Notes: generated by a model from the sequence alone, not told the origin. Shown: positions 44,943-54,647, counted from the stretch's first letter. The stretch is 64,000 nt of DNA from Candidatus Omnitrophota bacterium (GCA_018062515.1 JAGOSC010000004.1:10507-74506), one strand, 5' to 3'. Program-made: numbers and translations.

Positions 44943-45566
44943 TTAGGCTCCATACCCTTGAAAAGGTACAATAGGTCCATTACTATCGCGATCCTGTCCG
45001 GATGATTTCCTAGAGATATCTATTTTTTCTTTTGAACGTAAAGGATAAATTTTTCCGATATAAACCTCGACGGTGACTTTTTCATTAATGCCGATAGTAT
45101 CTTTTATTCTTCGTAAAACTTCCAGCTGCACCATCGATGTTATTTCCGGAATGCTGGATTCTGACTTTAATTGCAAAGGAATCTTGGCCAAAAATTCTTT
45201 ATTGGTTATACGGATCGTAGGACGGGCATCTTTGATTTCATTAAACTGAAGAAGCGTTCGTTTGATCAAATCCTCGAGAGCAAACAGAGATACACTTACG
45301 CGGCCGTTTGGATTTTCAAAGGTATAAATTTTATCTCGACGGACATTACCCGCCAGAATTCGATAAAAGATATAATTTAAAACCAGCAAAAACCCAGCCC
45401 AAAGGCCAGCCAGATGTTTTAAATCATCGTCGGTATAAACAATGTGGAGCAGCTTTATAAAATCTTGATAATTTAAATAGCCGAGGGACAGCGCTATCCA
45501 AAAAACGGCAACGAACATGACAAACGTTGAATAAAACAGCAGACTTACTCTTTGAAAAAAATTCAT
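44943..45566 (-). CDS. AmaP-like membrane protein
   Basis: 207 aa with two hydrophobic spans (about 8-30 and 52-72), then a soluble alpha/beta domain related to the Asp23 (alkaline shock) fold (SVSLFALEDLIKRTLLQF, VEVYIGK) and a polar tail. In Firmicutes AmaP anchors Asp23 at the membrane; here it stands alone beside accC. It abuts pfkA (1 bp). Confidence 0.75.
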   Translation of the reverse strand: MNFFQRVSLLFYSTFVMFVAVFWIALSLGYLNYQDFIKLLHIVYTDDDLKHLAGLWAGFLLVLNYIFYRILAGNVRRDKIYTFENPNGRVSVSLFALEDLIKRTLLQFNEIKDARPTIRITNKEFLAKIPLQLKSESSIPEITSMVQLEVLRRIKDTIGINEKVTVEVYIGKIYPLRSKEKIDISRKSSGQDRDSNGPIVPFQGYGA

Positions 45567-45623
45567 AAAAAGCTCCTATCCATTGTTTGAATATGGACGA
45601 TACGGTTTGTAAACTTCTTTGTA

Positions 45624-46982
45624 TTACTTTTGTTCATGATCTTTTTTGGCCATTTTCTCGAGGAAGTGCGTCGTCGCTCCACCCCGAAGAAATACCGGAT
45701 TCTTTAAAATTTCTAAATGTAAACCCGCGGTGGTTTTGATCGGACTGATATAAAATTCTTCAAGCGCGCGAATCATCTTGCGTATCGCTTCATTTCTATC
45801 CTTACCGTGCGTAATTATCTTGGCGACCATTGAATCATAATACGGTCCAATTTTGTATCCCGGATAAATATGCGTATCAATTCTAATTCCAGGCCCGCCG
45901 GGTAAATTTAATTGTTCAATCGTTCCCGGGCTGGGAATAAAATTATTCAACGGATCCTCAGCATTGATTCGGCATTCGATGGCAGCGCCGGAAAAGGTAA
46001 TATCTTCTTGTTTATATGGCAATTTTTTACCGTTAGCGATATTAATCTGTTCTTTAACAATATCAATTCCCGTAATCATTTCCGTCACCGGATGTTCAAC
46101 CTGAATGCGTGTATTCATTTCCATAAAGAAAAATTCACCAGATTTGTTAACTAAAAATTCTATGGTCCCGACGCTGCGGTAATCCGCCGCCTTAGCGGCC
46201 TTGATCGCCATGTCGCCCATGCGCTTTCTTAATTTCTGGTCTAAGATCGGTGATGGAGCTTCTTCCAAAAGTTTTTGATGCCGACGCTGTATGCTGCAGT
46301 CACGTTCGCCTAAATGAATAATATTTCCATAATTATCCGCCATGATTTGAAACTCAACGTGGCGGGGATCTTCAATATATTTTTCAATATAAACATCCGG
46401 ATTTCCAAAATTCTTTTCGGCTTCATTCTGAGCAATATTAAATGAACTCGCCAAGGTGACGTCATTATGACAAACCCGCATGCCCTTACCGCCACCACCC
46501 GCTGATGCTTTTACAATCACCGGATATTTTATTTTTTTGGCGATTTCAATCGCCTCTTCTTTACTTTTAACAACACCTTTTCCGCCGGGAGTTAAAGGAA
46601 CGCCGGATTTTCGCATCGTATCTTTGGCCGTGACCTTGTCGCCCATCATCCGTATTGTTTTTGGGCTTGGACCAATAAATTTAATTTTGCACGATTCGCA
46701 TATTTCAGCAAAGTGAGCATTCTCGGATAAAAACCCATAACCTGGATGAATCGCCTCAACATCGGTGATCTCAGCAGCGGATATAATGGCCGGAATATTC
46801 AAATAACTGTCGACACTGGGTGGAGCGCCAATACACACCGCTTCGTCGGCAAAACGCACATGTAATGAGTCACGATCAGCTTCGGAAAATACGGCAACAG
46901 TTCTTATGTCCATTTCACGACAAGCACGAATAATTCTCAAGGCAATTTCGCCCCGGTTTGCTATAAGTATCTTAGAAAACAT
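45624..46982 (-). CDS. accC: Acetyl-CoA carboxylase, biotin carboxylase subunit
   Basis: 452 aa. It carboxylates the biotin of AccB with ATP and bicarbonate. ATP-grasp features are complete: [12 protein letters not shown] at the start, [40 protein letters not shown] and RINAEDP. Length is standard. It follows accB by 16 bp. Carboxyltransferase genes are not in the window. Confidence 0.98.
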   Translation of the reverse strand: MFSKILIANRGEIALRIIRACREMDIRTVAVFSEADRDSLHVRFADEAVCIGAPPSVDSYLNIPAIISAAEITDVEAIHPGYGFLSENAHFAEICESCKIKFIGPSPKTIRMMGDKVTAKDTMRKSGVPLTPGGKGVVKSKEEAIEIAKKIKYPVIVKASAGGGGKGMRVCHNDVTLASSFNIAQNEAEKNFGNPDVYIEKYIEDPRHVEFQIMADNYGNIIHLGERDCSIQRRHQKLLEEAPSPILDQKLRKRMGDMAIKAAKAADYRSVGTIEFLVNKSGEFFFMEMNTRIQVEHPVTEMITGIDIVKEQINIANGKKLPYKQEDITFSGAAIECRINAEDPLNNFIPSPGTIEQLNLPGGPGIRIDTHIYPGYKIGPYYDSMVAKIITHGKDRNEAIRKMIRALEEFYISPIKTTAGLHLEILKNPVFLRGGATTHFLEKMAKKDHEQK

Positions 46983-46998
46983 AAATGTTCAATTCTGA

Positions 46999-47451
46999 TT
47001 AAAGGGGTTCAACGGTAAATAAAACTTGCCCGAATTCAACCGGTTGGGCATTTTCGACCAGCACTTCGGCGATCTTTCCTCGGACTTCCGATTTGATCTC
47101 ATTCATTAATTTCATGGCTTCGACAATACAAACGACCTGACCGACTTCGACGACCTGGCCGACTTCGATAAACCGCGGCGCGTCCGGTGATGGAGCAAGA
47201 TAAAAAGTTCCGACCATCGGGGATTTGATTTCCAACCGATTGGAAGGTGTGGCTGTTGATTTTGAGTCTGATTTAACTTGGGGGGGAATTGCATCAATAT
47301 GGAAGGGTGTGGGTGAATGGCGAATGATTTCCGGCGCGTCTCCAGAAGCTTTCTTTAACTTAATTTTGACTCCTTCACGCTCCAACTCAATTTCCGTTAA
47401 ATCATTTTCGTTCATTAAGTTGATCATTTCACGAATCTCTTTTAAATTCAT
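46999..47451 (-). CDS. accB: Biotin carboxyl carrier protein
   Basis: 150 aa: an N-terminal segment (NLKEIREMINLMNEN), a Pro/Ser linker, and a biotinyl domain with the biotinylated Lys in VCIVEAMKLMNEIKSE. The EAMKLM motif is canonical. It overlaps efp by 4 bp (ATGA) and precedes accC. Confidence 0.98.
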   Translation of the reverse strand: MNLKEIREMINLMNENDLTEIELEREGVKIKLKKASGDAPEIIRHSPTPFHIDAIPPQVKSDSKSTATPSNRLEIKSPMVGTFYLAPSPDAPRFIEVGQVVEVGQVVCIVEAMKLMNEIKSEVRGKIAEVLVENAQPVEFGQVLFTVEPL

Positions 47452-48008
47452 GTTTTTACCCTTTCGACATACACGCCGGTCCTGGTATCAATTTTAATTT
47501 TATCTCCAATGTCGATAAATAATGGCACAGGTACAGTTGCCCCGGTATCAATTTCTGCTGGTTTATTGCCGGATTTAGAGGTGTCGCCTTTATATCCTGG
47601 TTCTGTATGTATAACCTCAGCCGTGATAAACATAGGTAAATCAACTTTCAATAATTCATTGTCATAAAACATTCCTAAAACTTCGCAATTTTCCTGTAAA
47701 AACCGGACAGAATCACCGATCATATCTTTAGCCACAATCACCTCTTCAAAGGTCGTATTGTCCATAAAATGATAATTATCATCGGTATTATATAAATTCT
47801 GCAATTTTCTTTCTTCTAAAAATATTTCTTCAATTTTGTCGGCGGATTTGATGGTTTTTTCTAAGACTTGATGAGTGCGGACATTTTTGATTTTGACTTT
47901 GGCAAATGCACCGCCTTTGCCGGGCTTGATGTGCTGACTGTCGACAACCATGAAAATATTGCCATCCATGAGGATACTGGCACCTGCTTTGATTTGATTA
48001 ATTGACAT
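47448..48008 (-). CDS. efp: Elongation factor P
   Basis: 186 aa. It relieves ribosome stalling at polyproline. The three-domain fold is shown by SQHIKPGKGGAFAKVKIKN (with Lys at the modified loop), and the C-terminal DTGATVPVPLFIDIGDKIKIDTRTG. Start taken at ATG 48008; it overlaps pepQ by 11 bp. A modifying enzyme is not encoded here. Confidence 0.97.
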   Translation of the reverse strand: MSINQIKAGASILMDGNIFMVVDSQHIKPGKGGAFAKVKIKNVRTHQVLEKTIKSADKIEEIFLEERKLQNLYNTDDNYHFMDNTTFEEVIVAKDMIGDSVRFLQENCEVLGMFYDNELLKVDLPMFITAEVIHTEPGYKGDTSKSGNKPAEIDTGATVPVPLFIDIGDKIKIDTRTGVYVERVKT

Positions 48009-49050
48009 TCCCACTGAGAATCACACAACCTTTCTTTTTGACCAAAATCATCTCTTCGAGACGTATACCAAATTGATTTGGCAAGTACACGGCTGGTTCG
48101 ACGGTAACAATCATCCCAGCTTTTAAGGGTTTGGAATTGGTGTAATATAAACGAGGACTTTCGTGAATATCTAAGCCCACCCCATGCCCTAGAGAATGGC
48201 CAAAATATTTTGCTAACTTTTTACTTTCCAGATATTTACGTGCTTTTAGATCAACTTCAGCGATGCTCACTCCATCACTAATGGAGGCGATCGCTATTTG
48301 CTGTGCTTCATGTACATGTGCTTCAATTTCCCTAACAAGATTTGGTATTCTACCTAAAAAGAACATACGTGTCAAGTCGGTCTTATAGCCATTTATGTCG
48401 ATGCCCATATCGAGCAAAACAGGCTCATTATTCTTTATTTTTCTAGTAGTTACGCTCGCGTGCGGATAGCTGGAATTAGGCCCGGAAGCGATAATCGGCC
48501 TGAAGGAAAAGCCTACTTTTTCCGCCCTTACAAAAGCATCCAATTTATTAAAAACATCTTGTTCAGAGTTGCCAGGTTTAATATATTTCTTTATATAGAT
48601 GAGCGCCTTTTGGTGAATTCTCAAGCCCTTTTTGATGAGGTCAATTTCGTCGGAATCTTTGATTTCTCGAAGAGACTCCACCAACGTATTCGCTTCAACC
48701 CATTTCACCTTTTTAGGGCTGTCCTTTTGCAGTTGTTTAAAACGAAGCAAGTTCCAGTGATTCTCATTGAATCCAACGCGTCGGATCTTTTCTTGCTCCA
48801 GCAAATCGAACAAAGATTTAAATATGGACCCTTTGTAAAGGACCGGCTGAGCACCTTTAAGTCCCTTCTTTACTTCAAGAAAATAACGAAAATCTGTTAA
48901 ATAATATGATTTTTTTGGCGTGATGAGTAACCAAGATTCGCTGGCGGGATAGTTACAAAGATACTTAATGTCTGTATCATTGATTACGAGGAGAGCATCA
49001 ATATTGTATTGATCAAAAAGTGCTCGGGCTTTAGCAATGCGAAGTTTCAT
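47998..49050 (-). CDS. pepQ: Xaa-Pro peptidase (M24B)
   Basis: 350 aa pita-bread metallopeptidase. The five metal ligands are present: LLDMG, KTDLTR, the His in GHSLGHGVGL, TVEPA and RLEEM. N-terminal creatinase-like domain about 1-120. In Gram-positives and others an aroQ-pepQ-efp-accB-accC order is common, as here. Confidence 0.94.
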   Translation of the reverse strand: MKLRIAKARALFDQYNIDALLVINDTDIKYLCNYPASESWLLITPKKSYYLTDFRYFLEVKKGLKGAQPVLYKGSIFKSLFDLLEQEKIRRVGFNENHWNLLRFKQLQKDSPKKVKWVEANTLVESLREIKDSDEIDLIKKGLRIHQKALIYIKKYIKPGNSEQDVFNKLDAFVRAEKVGFSFRPIIASGPNSSYPHASVTTRKIKNNEPVLLDMGIDINGYKTDLTRMFFLGRIPNLVREIEAHVHEAQQIAIASISDGVSIAEVDLKARKYLESKKLAKYFGHSLGHGVGLDIHESPRLYYTNSKPLKAGMIVTVEPAVYLPNQFGIRLEEMILVKKKGCVILSGNVN

Positions 49051-49073
49051 TGTTTAACGGAAGCGTTGAAATA

Positions 49074-49517
49074 TTATTTGTTAATCAATTTAATTAAAGC
49101 GTCTAATCCAAGAAAATAACTTTCAACCCCAAAACCGGTAATTTGGCCGACACAAACCGGCGCGCACAAAGAAAGATGACGGAATTCTTCACGGGCATGA
49201 ATGTTTGAAAGATGTACCTCAACCGTCGGTAAATTCGCCGCCGCAATCGCATCCCGTATAGCAATACTTGTGTGAGTATAAGCCGCTGGATTAATCAAAA
49301 TTGCTTTATATTGCTTATCCTTGGCCGTACCGATCACATCAACAATTTCGCCTTCATGATTCGACTGAAACGTATCCAAAGCCACATTTTTTTCCTTGGC
49401 TTTAGAAATCAATTGCGTATTAATTTGATCTAGCGTCGTATTTCCATATATGCTATTTTCGCGTTGACCTAATAAATTTAAATTTGGTCCGTGAATGACT
49501 AAAATTTTATTCGCCAT
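49074..49517 (-). CDS. aroQ: 3-Dehydroquinate dehydratase, type II
   Basis: 147 aa dodecameric enzyme of the shikimate pathway: [15 protein letters not shown], the catalytic Tyr region, [26 protein letters not shown] and [14 protein letters not shown] are all recognisable. Together with aroB it supplies chorismate synthesis. Starts 1 bp after the DUF1844 gene stop region. Confidence 0.97.
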   Translation of the reverse strand: MANKILVIHGPNLNLLGQRENSIYGNTTLDQINTQLISKAKEKNVALDTFQSNHEGEIVDVIGTAKDKQYKAILINPAAYTHTSIAIRDAIAAANLPTVEVHLSNIHAREEFRHLSLCAPVCVGQITGFGVESYFLGLDALIKLINK

Positions 49518-49877
49518 TTATTCCCTTTCCAAAATCCTTTTGGCCTTGCTTACTTCTAAAAATTTTATTTGAAGCTCATAAATCGACGCATCCAATAGAT
49601 TTTCTTCTTTTTCTTCCAGGTTTCCCTTGGTTTTTTCACGGATCATCACCAAAGTATCGATCAAGAACTTCGCCTGGGGGATATTTTCTTCTTTTTGATT
49701 GGTCATCGGGTGAGGAATTTCGCCCAAAAAAATAAGGGCTTGAAAACCTAGGCTGGTAATATAGTTCAGGAAATTGATTTCAAAAGGCACATCTTTTTCC
49801 GTTTCTTCTGCAGGTATTTCCTTTTCTTTCGAAACAGAATCTTTCCAAGATTCATCGATAAATTTATCGTCTTCCAT
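49518..49877 (-). CDS. DUF1844 protein
   Basis: 119 aa from ATG 49877. After an acidic start the conserved core reads FLNYITSLGFQALIFLGEIPHP and AKFLIDTLVMIREKTKGNLEEKEE, the DUF1844 pattern seen in many bacteria, including PVC members. It is probably a small membrane-associated or cytosolic protein; function unknown. First gene of the aroQ-pepQ-efp-accBC unit; a strong promoter precedes it. Confidence 0.8.
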   Translation of the reverse strand: MEDDKFIDESWKDSVSKEKEIPAEETEKDVPFEINFLNYITSLGFQALIFLGEIPHPMTNQKEENIPQAKFLIDTLVMIREKTKGNLEEKEENLLDASIYELQIKFLEVSKAKRILERE

Positions 49878-49940
49878 AATTTCCCACATTTTTAGATGAT
49901 AACAGCGTTTGATTGAATAATTTTGTAAATTAATTAATGT

Positions 49941-49969
49941 AGAATATCATTTTAGCTTGCCCTTGTCAA
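49941..49969 (-). promoter_or_regulatory. Predicted sigma70 promoter of the DUF1844-aroQ-pepQ-efp-accBC unit
   Basis: Minus strand: perfect TTGACA (49964-49969), 17-bp spacer, TATTCT (49941-49946). It directly abuts the end of the TonB-like gene and gives a leader of about 57 nt. Confidence 0.7.
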
Positions 49970-49971
49970 AC

Positions 49972-50679
49972 TTAGGGACTTAACTCTTCGTCCTTATCCT
50001 TAAAAGAAATAACCACATTGAATGTCAACTGCGGGAAAGTCAAATCCGACGGGAACGGAGGAAACGGCGCGGAGTCTTTAACACTGCGCATACCCACCGA
50101 ACGCAAATATTCATCCGCTCTCGTCCGTTCTTCAATAATTTGCAAGGCCTCTAATTCACCCGAAGCGTTAATGATAAACGTCAAATACACCTGCCCTTCT
50201 TCAAAATCTTCCAGATCAAAATAACTGTATGCCTTCGCACGTATCCGCTGCCAAATGGTCTGGTTGTAACTGATATATTTGGGATTGGTAATTTTCTCCG
50301 ATCTGATTAAGTCAACGGATATACGCCGATTAGAATCAAACGTCTTTATACTGGGCGTCATTTTCCGGTCCAAAGAAACTTTTTTGGAAAGTTTTGAAAT
50401 ATCTTTGACTTCCTGATTGAACATGGAAAACTTCTTTTCGTTTTTCTTAATAAGCTTCACCTCATTCTTTAAAGGTTTGGCTTTAATGATCTTGCGTTCT
50501 TTCTGTACTACCGGTTTTTGATTTTTATTTTTTTCGGAAGGCGCTTTGGAGTAAGTGACTTCAATCTTTTTAACTTTCCTAGGCGGGGTAAAAACACGTT
50601 TGGGCGTTAAAAAATTAATTAATGAAAAATGAATTAAGCAGGAAACAATAAGACAAATGTAGAATAGTCTATTGGACAT
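49972..50679 (-). CDS. TonB-like protein
   Basis: 235 aa. One N-terminal span (about 6-25) anchors it; a long Lys/Pro-rich periplasmic linker (about 28-125) follows, then a TonB C-terminal fold (about 150-230: VYLTFIINASGELEALQIIE and FNVVISF). TonB carries proton-motive energy from ExbBD to outer-membrane receptors. ExbB/ExbD are not in the window, so the partner is unknown. Confidence 0.78.
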   Translation of the reverse strand: MSNRLFYICLIVSCLIHFSLINFLTPKRVFTPPRKVKKIEVTYSKAPSEKNKNQKPVVQKERKIIKAKPLKNEVKLIKKNEKKFSMFNQEVKDISKLSKKVSLDRKMTPSIKTFDSNRRISVDLIRSEKITNPKYISYNQTIWQRIRAKAYSYFDLEDFEEGQVYLTFIINASGELEALQIIEERTRADEYLRSVGMRSVKDSAPFPPFPSDLTFPQLTFNVVISFKDKDEELSP

Positions 50680-50683
50680 ATCA

Positions 50684-51352
50684 CTAAGAAGAAAATATTT
50701 CCTTTAATAGATATTTAAAAAAACGAAGTGTATCTCGTACAGGTCTTATATAACTTGTTTCTCCTCGATAAATGGTCTCAACCGGTACCGAGTGGATGGA
50801 AAAACCTTTTTTGGCACTTTTAATTAGTATTTCAGATTCAATCTCATAACAATCGCTGGTCAGTTTAATCGTTTTTAAAACATCTTTACCGATAAAGCGA
50901 TAACCGCATTGTGTATCAGGAATCTTTTGCCGGCAAACCGACGAAATTAAAAAGGACATCAGCCGATTGGTTTGAAGACGCACAAAAGGCATTTTTTGGG
51001 AATTCGCCAACCGGTTACCGTTGATGATCGTATTTGTTTTTAAATTCGGGGATTGAATGAAATGCTCTAAATCGTCAATCGCGTGTTGTCCATCGCCATC
51101 CATCGTGATCACCCCGTCATAGCCGTGATCTAAAACGTATTGAAATCCTTTTTGCAAACTAAAACCTTTACCGCGGTTGATTTCATTGGTTAAAACAACC
51201 GCCCCGTTTTGAGTCGCCAACTCGCCGGAATTGTCTTTTGAACCGTCATCAATCACGACGACAGAGAATTTTTTCTCTCTTAACTCTTTAACAATACCGC
51301 CGATGGCCTTGGCTTCGTTTAGTATGGGAATTAAAATGCAAATATTCATCAT
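50684..51352 (-). CDS. Glycosyltransferase family 2 (dolichol/undecaprenyl-phosphate sugar synthase-like)
   Basis: 222 aa GT-A enzyme. Motifs: IPILNEAKAI, VVIDDGSKDNS (metal-binding DD), MDGDGQH, and CGYRFIGKD. The short single-domain form without a membrane span suits DPM/DPG-type synthases that make lipid-phosphate sugars. Such a donor could feed GT-C enzymes like those at 2856-6185 (inference). It lies 5 bp after the TonB-like gene. Confidence 0.88.
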   Translation of the reverse strand: MMNICILIPILNEAKAIGGIVKELREKKFSVVVIDDGSKDNSGELATQNGAVVLTNEINRGKGFSLQKGFQYVLDHGYDGVITMDGDGQHAIDDLEHFIQSPNLKTNTIINGNRLANSQKMPFVRLQTNRLMSFLISSVCRQKIPDTQCGYRFIGKDVLKTIKLTSDCYEIESEILIKSAKKGFSIHSVPVETIYRGETSYIRPVRDTLRFFKYLLKEIFSS

Positions 51353-51357
51353 TATTC

Positions 51358-51588
51358 TTAATTAAGTTTAAATAAAGGCGCGCCGACAGGAACAACATCA
51401 CCTTCTTTGAAGCACAATTCTTTAATTATTCCGCTAGATGTGGAAGGCACATTAAATACCGCCTTGTCCGTAACCACCTCAACGACATCGTCATTGGGCT
51501 TAATTGAATCACCGACAGCAAAATGATAACACGCAATCACTGCTGTTTCGACGCCTTCACCTAATTCCGGCAATTTAACTTCGATCAT
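51358..51588 (-). CDS. Free-standing lipoyl/biotinyl-attachment protein
   Basis: 76 aa, a single barrel: VKLPELGEGVETAVI at the start and EVVTDKAVFNVPS with the Lys that accepts lipoate (DKA motif). It is the lipoyl domain of an E2 acyltransferase without the catalytic part. It lies 15 bp downstream of lipB, whose product could lipoylate it. Which dehydrogenase it serves is unknown. Confidence 0.87.
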   Translation of the reverse strand: MIEVKLPELGEGVETAVIACYHFAVGDSIKPNDDVVEVVTDKAVFNVPSTSSGIIKELCFKEGDVVPVGAPLFKLN

Positions 51589-51602
51589 GATTAACTCTCC
51601 AT

Positions 51603-52241
51603 TTATTTAAAAACATTTGAAAATTCTTCAATGACTTTTTGTTTCACCTGCTGCAAATCAAGTTTGAAACCTAATATGTTTGACATCGAATTCATTTGAA
51701 CATTTAATCCACATGGGTTAATGGCAGAAAACAAAGAAAGGTCGGTATTGACGTTGATTCCGATACCATGAAAGGAAACCCAACGTTTTACACCGATCCC
51801 CATAGAAACAATTTTTTTATCATCAACCCATACACCAGTTTGACCATTTTCTCGACGAGGATTAATGCCATAATGCCTCAAAACATTCATCGAAATATCT
51901 TCCAACACTCTTAAGTATACATGTAAATCTTTTCCATACTCCGCCAAATTGATAATCGGATAAATAACTAATTGGCCGGGCGCATGTAATGTCACATCTC
52001 CGCCGCGGTCGATATTTTTTACATCCATTCCGCGTTCATTTAACGCTTCCGTTGTAAATAAAATATTCTCCGCCTTGGTCATCCGTCCTTTAGTTAAAAC
52101 GGCTGGATGTTCACACAAAATAAGAAACGGATTGGAATCAGCCAATACTTGGTCAACGTACTTTTTCTGTAAAGTATAGGCTTCTTGATAATCGATTAAA
52201 CCTAAATCGATCACGGTAAATTGTCTTTGTTTGATGGTCAT
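51603..52241 (-). CDS. lipB: Octanoyl-(acyl carrier protein):protein octanoyltransferase
   Basis: 212 aa. It transfers octanoate from ACP to lipoyl domains, before LipA adds sulfur. Motifs: RGGDVTLHAPGQLVIYPIINL (substrate site), GQTGVWVDDKKIVSMGIGVKRW with the catalytic Lys, and SFHGIGINVN. The catalytic Cys appears in NPCGL. GGAG precedes the ATG. A hairpin lies 18 nt upstream. Confidence 0.97.
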   Translation of the reverse strand: MTIKQRQFTVIDLGLIDYQEAYTLQKKYVDQVLADSNPFLILCEHPAVLTKGRMTKAENILFTTEALNERGMDVKNIDRGGDVTLHAPGQLVIYPIINLAEYGKDLHVYLRVLEDISMNVLRHYGINPRRENGQTGVWVDDKKIVSMGIGVKRWVSFHGIGINVNTDLSLFSAINPCGLNVQMNSMSNILGFKLDLQQVKQKVIEEFSNVFK

Positions 52242-52258
52242 TTCACTCCAAAATGATT

Positions 52259-52288
52259 AACCCCGTCCATCTTTTGATGAGCGGGGCT
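52259..52288 (-). promoter_or_regulatory. Leader hairpin upstream of lipB
   Basis: Minus strand: stem AGCCCCG/CGGGGTT (wobble included; 52282-52288 with 52259-52265) and an inner CATC/GATG around AAAA. It ends about 17 nt before the lipB ATG and has only a short T run after. It shares the CCCCG core with the hairpin upstream of hisS. Confidence 0.5.
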
Positions 52289-52299
52289 AATTATATCAA

Positions 52300-52319
52300 A
52301 ACTCAATGACTATTGAGTT
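52300..52319 (-). terminator. Probable terminator after icd
   Basis: Perfect 8-bp stem AACTCAAT/ATTGAGTT with a 4-nt loop, directly after the icd stop; TTTT follows on the minus strand. AT-rich, so moderate strength. Confidence 0.6.
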
Positions 52320-52321
52320 AT

Positions 52322-53530
52322 TTATTTTTTTAGTTTCTTAACTTCAGCGTCCCAGGCGGATTTTAACTTCGGATTGTCAACCCATGACAACACATAATTT
52401 GTGTAGGCTTCCCCGGTGACACCGTTTTCGCGTCCAGTCAGCATCATTTTTTTCTCAAACTGACCGCACATTTCCAAAGCCATATCTATTTTCTCTGCTT
52501 TGTCCGTATATCCAATATGTCTTAAAAGCATAGCCGAGGCCCTAATCATGGAACATGGATCAGCAAATTGAGCACGTCCTTCTTTCACCATGCGTGGCGC
52601 ACTACCATGAATGGCTTCGAACATGCTCCAACGTTTTCCGATATTCGCACTTCCTGCTGTTCCAACACCACCTTGTAGCTGCGCGGCTTCGTCCGTTAAA
52701 ATATCGCCGTAAAGATTTGGCATAACCATGACCTGAAATTCACTTCGTCTCGCCGGATCGATTAACTTAGCCGTCATGATATCGATGTACCATTCATCCA
52801 ACGTAATCCCCGGGTATTCTGCTGAAATGCGTTTAGCAACTTTGGAAAAACGTCCATCCGTTGTTTTAACCACATTAGATTTCGTGACAGCTGTAACGCG
52901 TTTCTTTTTATTCTTTTTGGCATAGTCAAACGCCATGCGGATAATCCGTTCTGATCCTTGTTCGGTCGTCACGGTAAAATCCACACTCAAATCTTTAGTG
53001 ACATCAATACCTTTTGAACCGACGATATACGCGCCTTCGGTATTTTCTCTGAAGAAAATCCAATCAATACCATCTTGAGGAATTTTGACCGGGCGCACAT
53101 TGGCAAACAAATCTAAACTTCGTCGCATCGCGACATTAGCACTTTCAATATTCGGCCATCCATCGCCGGCCTGCGGGGTCGTGGTCGGCCCTTTTAAAAT
53201 GACATGACAAGCCTTGATTTCCTTAAGAACATCATCGGGAATAGCCTTTTTTTGCTTCGCTCGATTTTCAATCGTTAAACCGGCAATGTCGCGAATCTCA
53301 ATCTTTCCCGATTTACTTTCTGACTTTAAAACATGCGTTAAGACACGTTGAGCATGTTTTGAAATAATTTCACCGATTCCGTCACCCCAGCACGAGCCGA
53401 TAATAATTTTATCTAAAGATGAAAAATCCATAAAATCTTTGCTCTTTTTCATCTCTGCGACTCGTTTTAATTGTTCTTCAAGAATTAAACCGAATTTTTC
53501 TTTAGCTGAATCAATCAATTTTTTTGACAT
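52322..53530 (-). CDS. icd: Isocitrate dehydrogenase (isocitrate/isopropylmalate family)
   Basis: 402 aa. It oxidatively decarboxylates isocitrate to 2-oxoglutarate in the TCA cycle. Substrate-site residues fit isocitrate: Ser-x-Asn-x3-Arg in ESANVAMRRSLDLFANVRP, and DIMTAKLI with DLY/NLYGDILTDEAAQ metal ligands. The coenzyme loop IHGSAPRMVKEG carries Arg where NAD enzymes have Asp, hinting at NADP, but this is not secure. It carries an N-terminal extension of about 35 residues. Confidence 0.88.
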   Translation of the reverse strand: MSKKLIDSAKEKFGLILEEQLKRVAEMKKSKDFMDFSSLDKIIIGSCWGDGIGEIISKHAQRVLTHVLKSESKSGKIEIRDIAGLTIENRAKQKKAIPDDVLKEIKACHVILKGPTTTPQAGDGWPNIESANVAMRRSLDLFANVRPVKIPQDGIDWIFFRENTEGAYIVGSKGIDVTKDLSVDFTVTTEQGSERIIRMAFDYAKKNKKKRVTAVTKSNVVKTTDGRFSKVAKRISAEYPGITLDEWYIDIMTAKLIDPARRSEFQVMVMPNLYGDILTDEAAQLQGGVGTAGSANIGKRWSMFEAIHGSAPRMVKEGRAQFADPCSMIRASAMLLRHIGYTDKAEKIDMALEMCGQFEKKMMLTGRENGVTGEAYTNYVLSWVDNPKLKSAWDAEVKKLKK

Positions 53531-53591
53531 TTCCGCCTTTGATTAAACGTGAATGTTTAATTTGTATGATTGTAAAGGTGTGATTAAGGTT

Positions 53592-54647
53592 TTATCGACG
53601 AAGAAGTTGATCAAATTCTTCAATGTTCTTTACCTGCATAATGGCATCTTCATAAGTAATGATACCTTGCTCATACAGTCTTTTTAAAGACATGTCCATA
53701 GTATGCATTCCGTATTGAATACCGGTTTGAATGGACGTAGGAATTTGTTCAACGGCTCTTTCCCGAATCAAGTTCCGAATAGCAGGTGTTGCAACCAAAA
53801 CTTCGGTAGCAATGACCCGGCCCTGTCCGGAGGCCCGAGGCAATAAGGTTTGTGAAACAATACCTTGTAAGGCCGCCGATAACTGGATTCTGACTTGTTG
53901 TTGTTGATGAGCGGAGAAAACGTCGATAACGCGTTCAATTGTTTGCGACGTATCAGGTGTGTGCAGCGTGGCTAAAACAAGGTGACCCGTTTCAGCCGCG
54001 GTTAAGGCGGTTGAAATTGTTTCCAGGTCCCGCATTTCCCCGACGATGATGACGTCAGGATCTTGACGAAGACAGCGCTTTAGCGCTTCGGAAAATGAAT
54101 TGGTATCACTGTAAACTTCTCTTTGTTTGATAACTGATTTTTTATTTCTATGAATATACTCGATAGGATCTTCAATCGCAATAATCATACACGCGCGTTC
54201 ATAATTGATGACATTAACCATCGAAGCCAATGTCGTTGTTTTACCGGAACCAGTGGGTCCAGTGATAAGAACAAGTCCGTGTGGTTTTCGTGAGAAATCC
54301 AAAATAGCGGGAGGTAAACCTAAATCTTCAATAGACGGTATAACATGCGGTATACGTCGGAAAGCGGCTTCAACGGAACCTTTTTGAATGTGGATGTTCA
54401 CGCGGAAACGCTCAAATCCTTCTAATGACAAAGAAAAGTCCAACTCACGGTCCTGTTCAAATTTTTCTTTTTGAAGGTCCGTCATTAACCCATAAATACT
54501 TTTTTTGAGTTCTTCTTTGGAGAGAGACGGTCTTTCCATTAATGTTAACTTACCATCAATACGGAGGACCGGCGGGCTATTTTCAGTTAAATGAAGGTCT
54601 GACGCTTTGGTTTCGATACATGCTTTGAGAAGTTCTTTTAAGTCCAA
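53592..54647 (-). CDS. pilT: PilT type IV pilus retraction ATPase
   Basis: 351 aa hexameric motor that pulls pili back. Seen are the start ASDLHLTENSPPVLRIDG, Walker A GPTGSGKTTTL, the Asp box (GEMRDLETI), Walker B, and the His box (AAETGHLVLATLHT). I set the start at TTG 54647 because AGGAG stands 6 nt before it; the same GGAG-TTTCC-TTG arrangement starts the PilZ gene at 30621. No pilin or PilB is in the window. Confidence 0.95.
   Translation of the reverse strand: MDLKELLKACIETKASDLHLTENSPPVLRIDGKLTLMERPSLSKEELKKSIYGLMTDLQKEKFEQDRELDFSLSLEGFERFRVNIHIQKGSVEAAFRRIPHVIPSIEDLGLPPAILDFSRKPHGLVLITGPTGSGKTTTLASMVNVINYERACMIIAIEDPIEYIHRNKKSVIKQREVYSDTNSFSEALKRCLRQDPDVIIVGEMRDLETISTALTAAETGHLVLATLHTPDTSQTIERVIDVFSAHQQQQVRIQLSAALQGIVSQTLLPRASGQGRVIATEVLVATPAIRNLIRERAVEQIPTSIQTGIQYGMHTMDMSLKRLYEQGIITYEDAIMQVKNIEEFDQLLRR

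Noticed and set aside
53542..53561. Inverted repeat ATTAAAC/GTTTAAT between pilT and icd
   Set aside because: No T run follows and the stem is weak; neither a convincing terminator nor operator.
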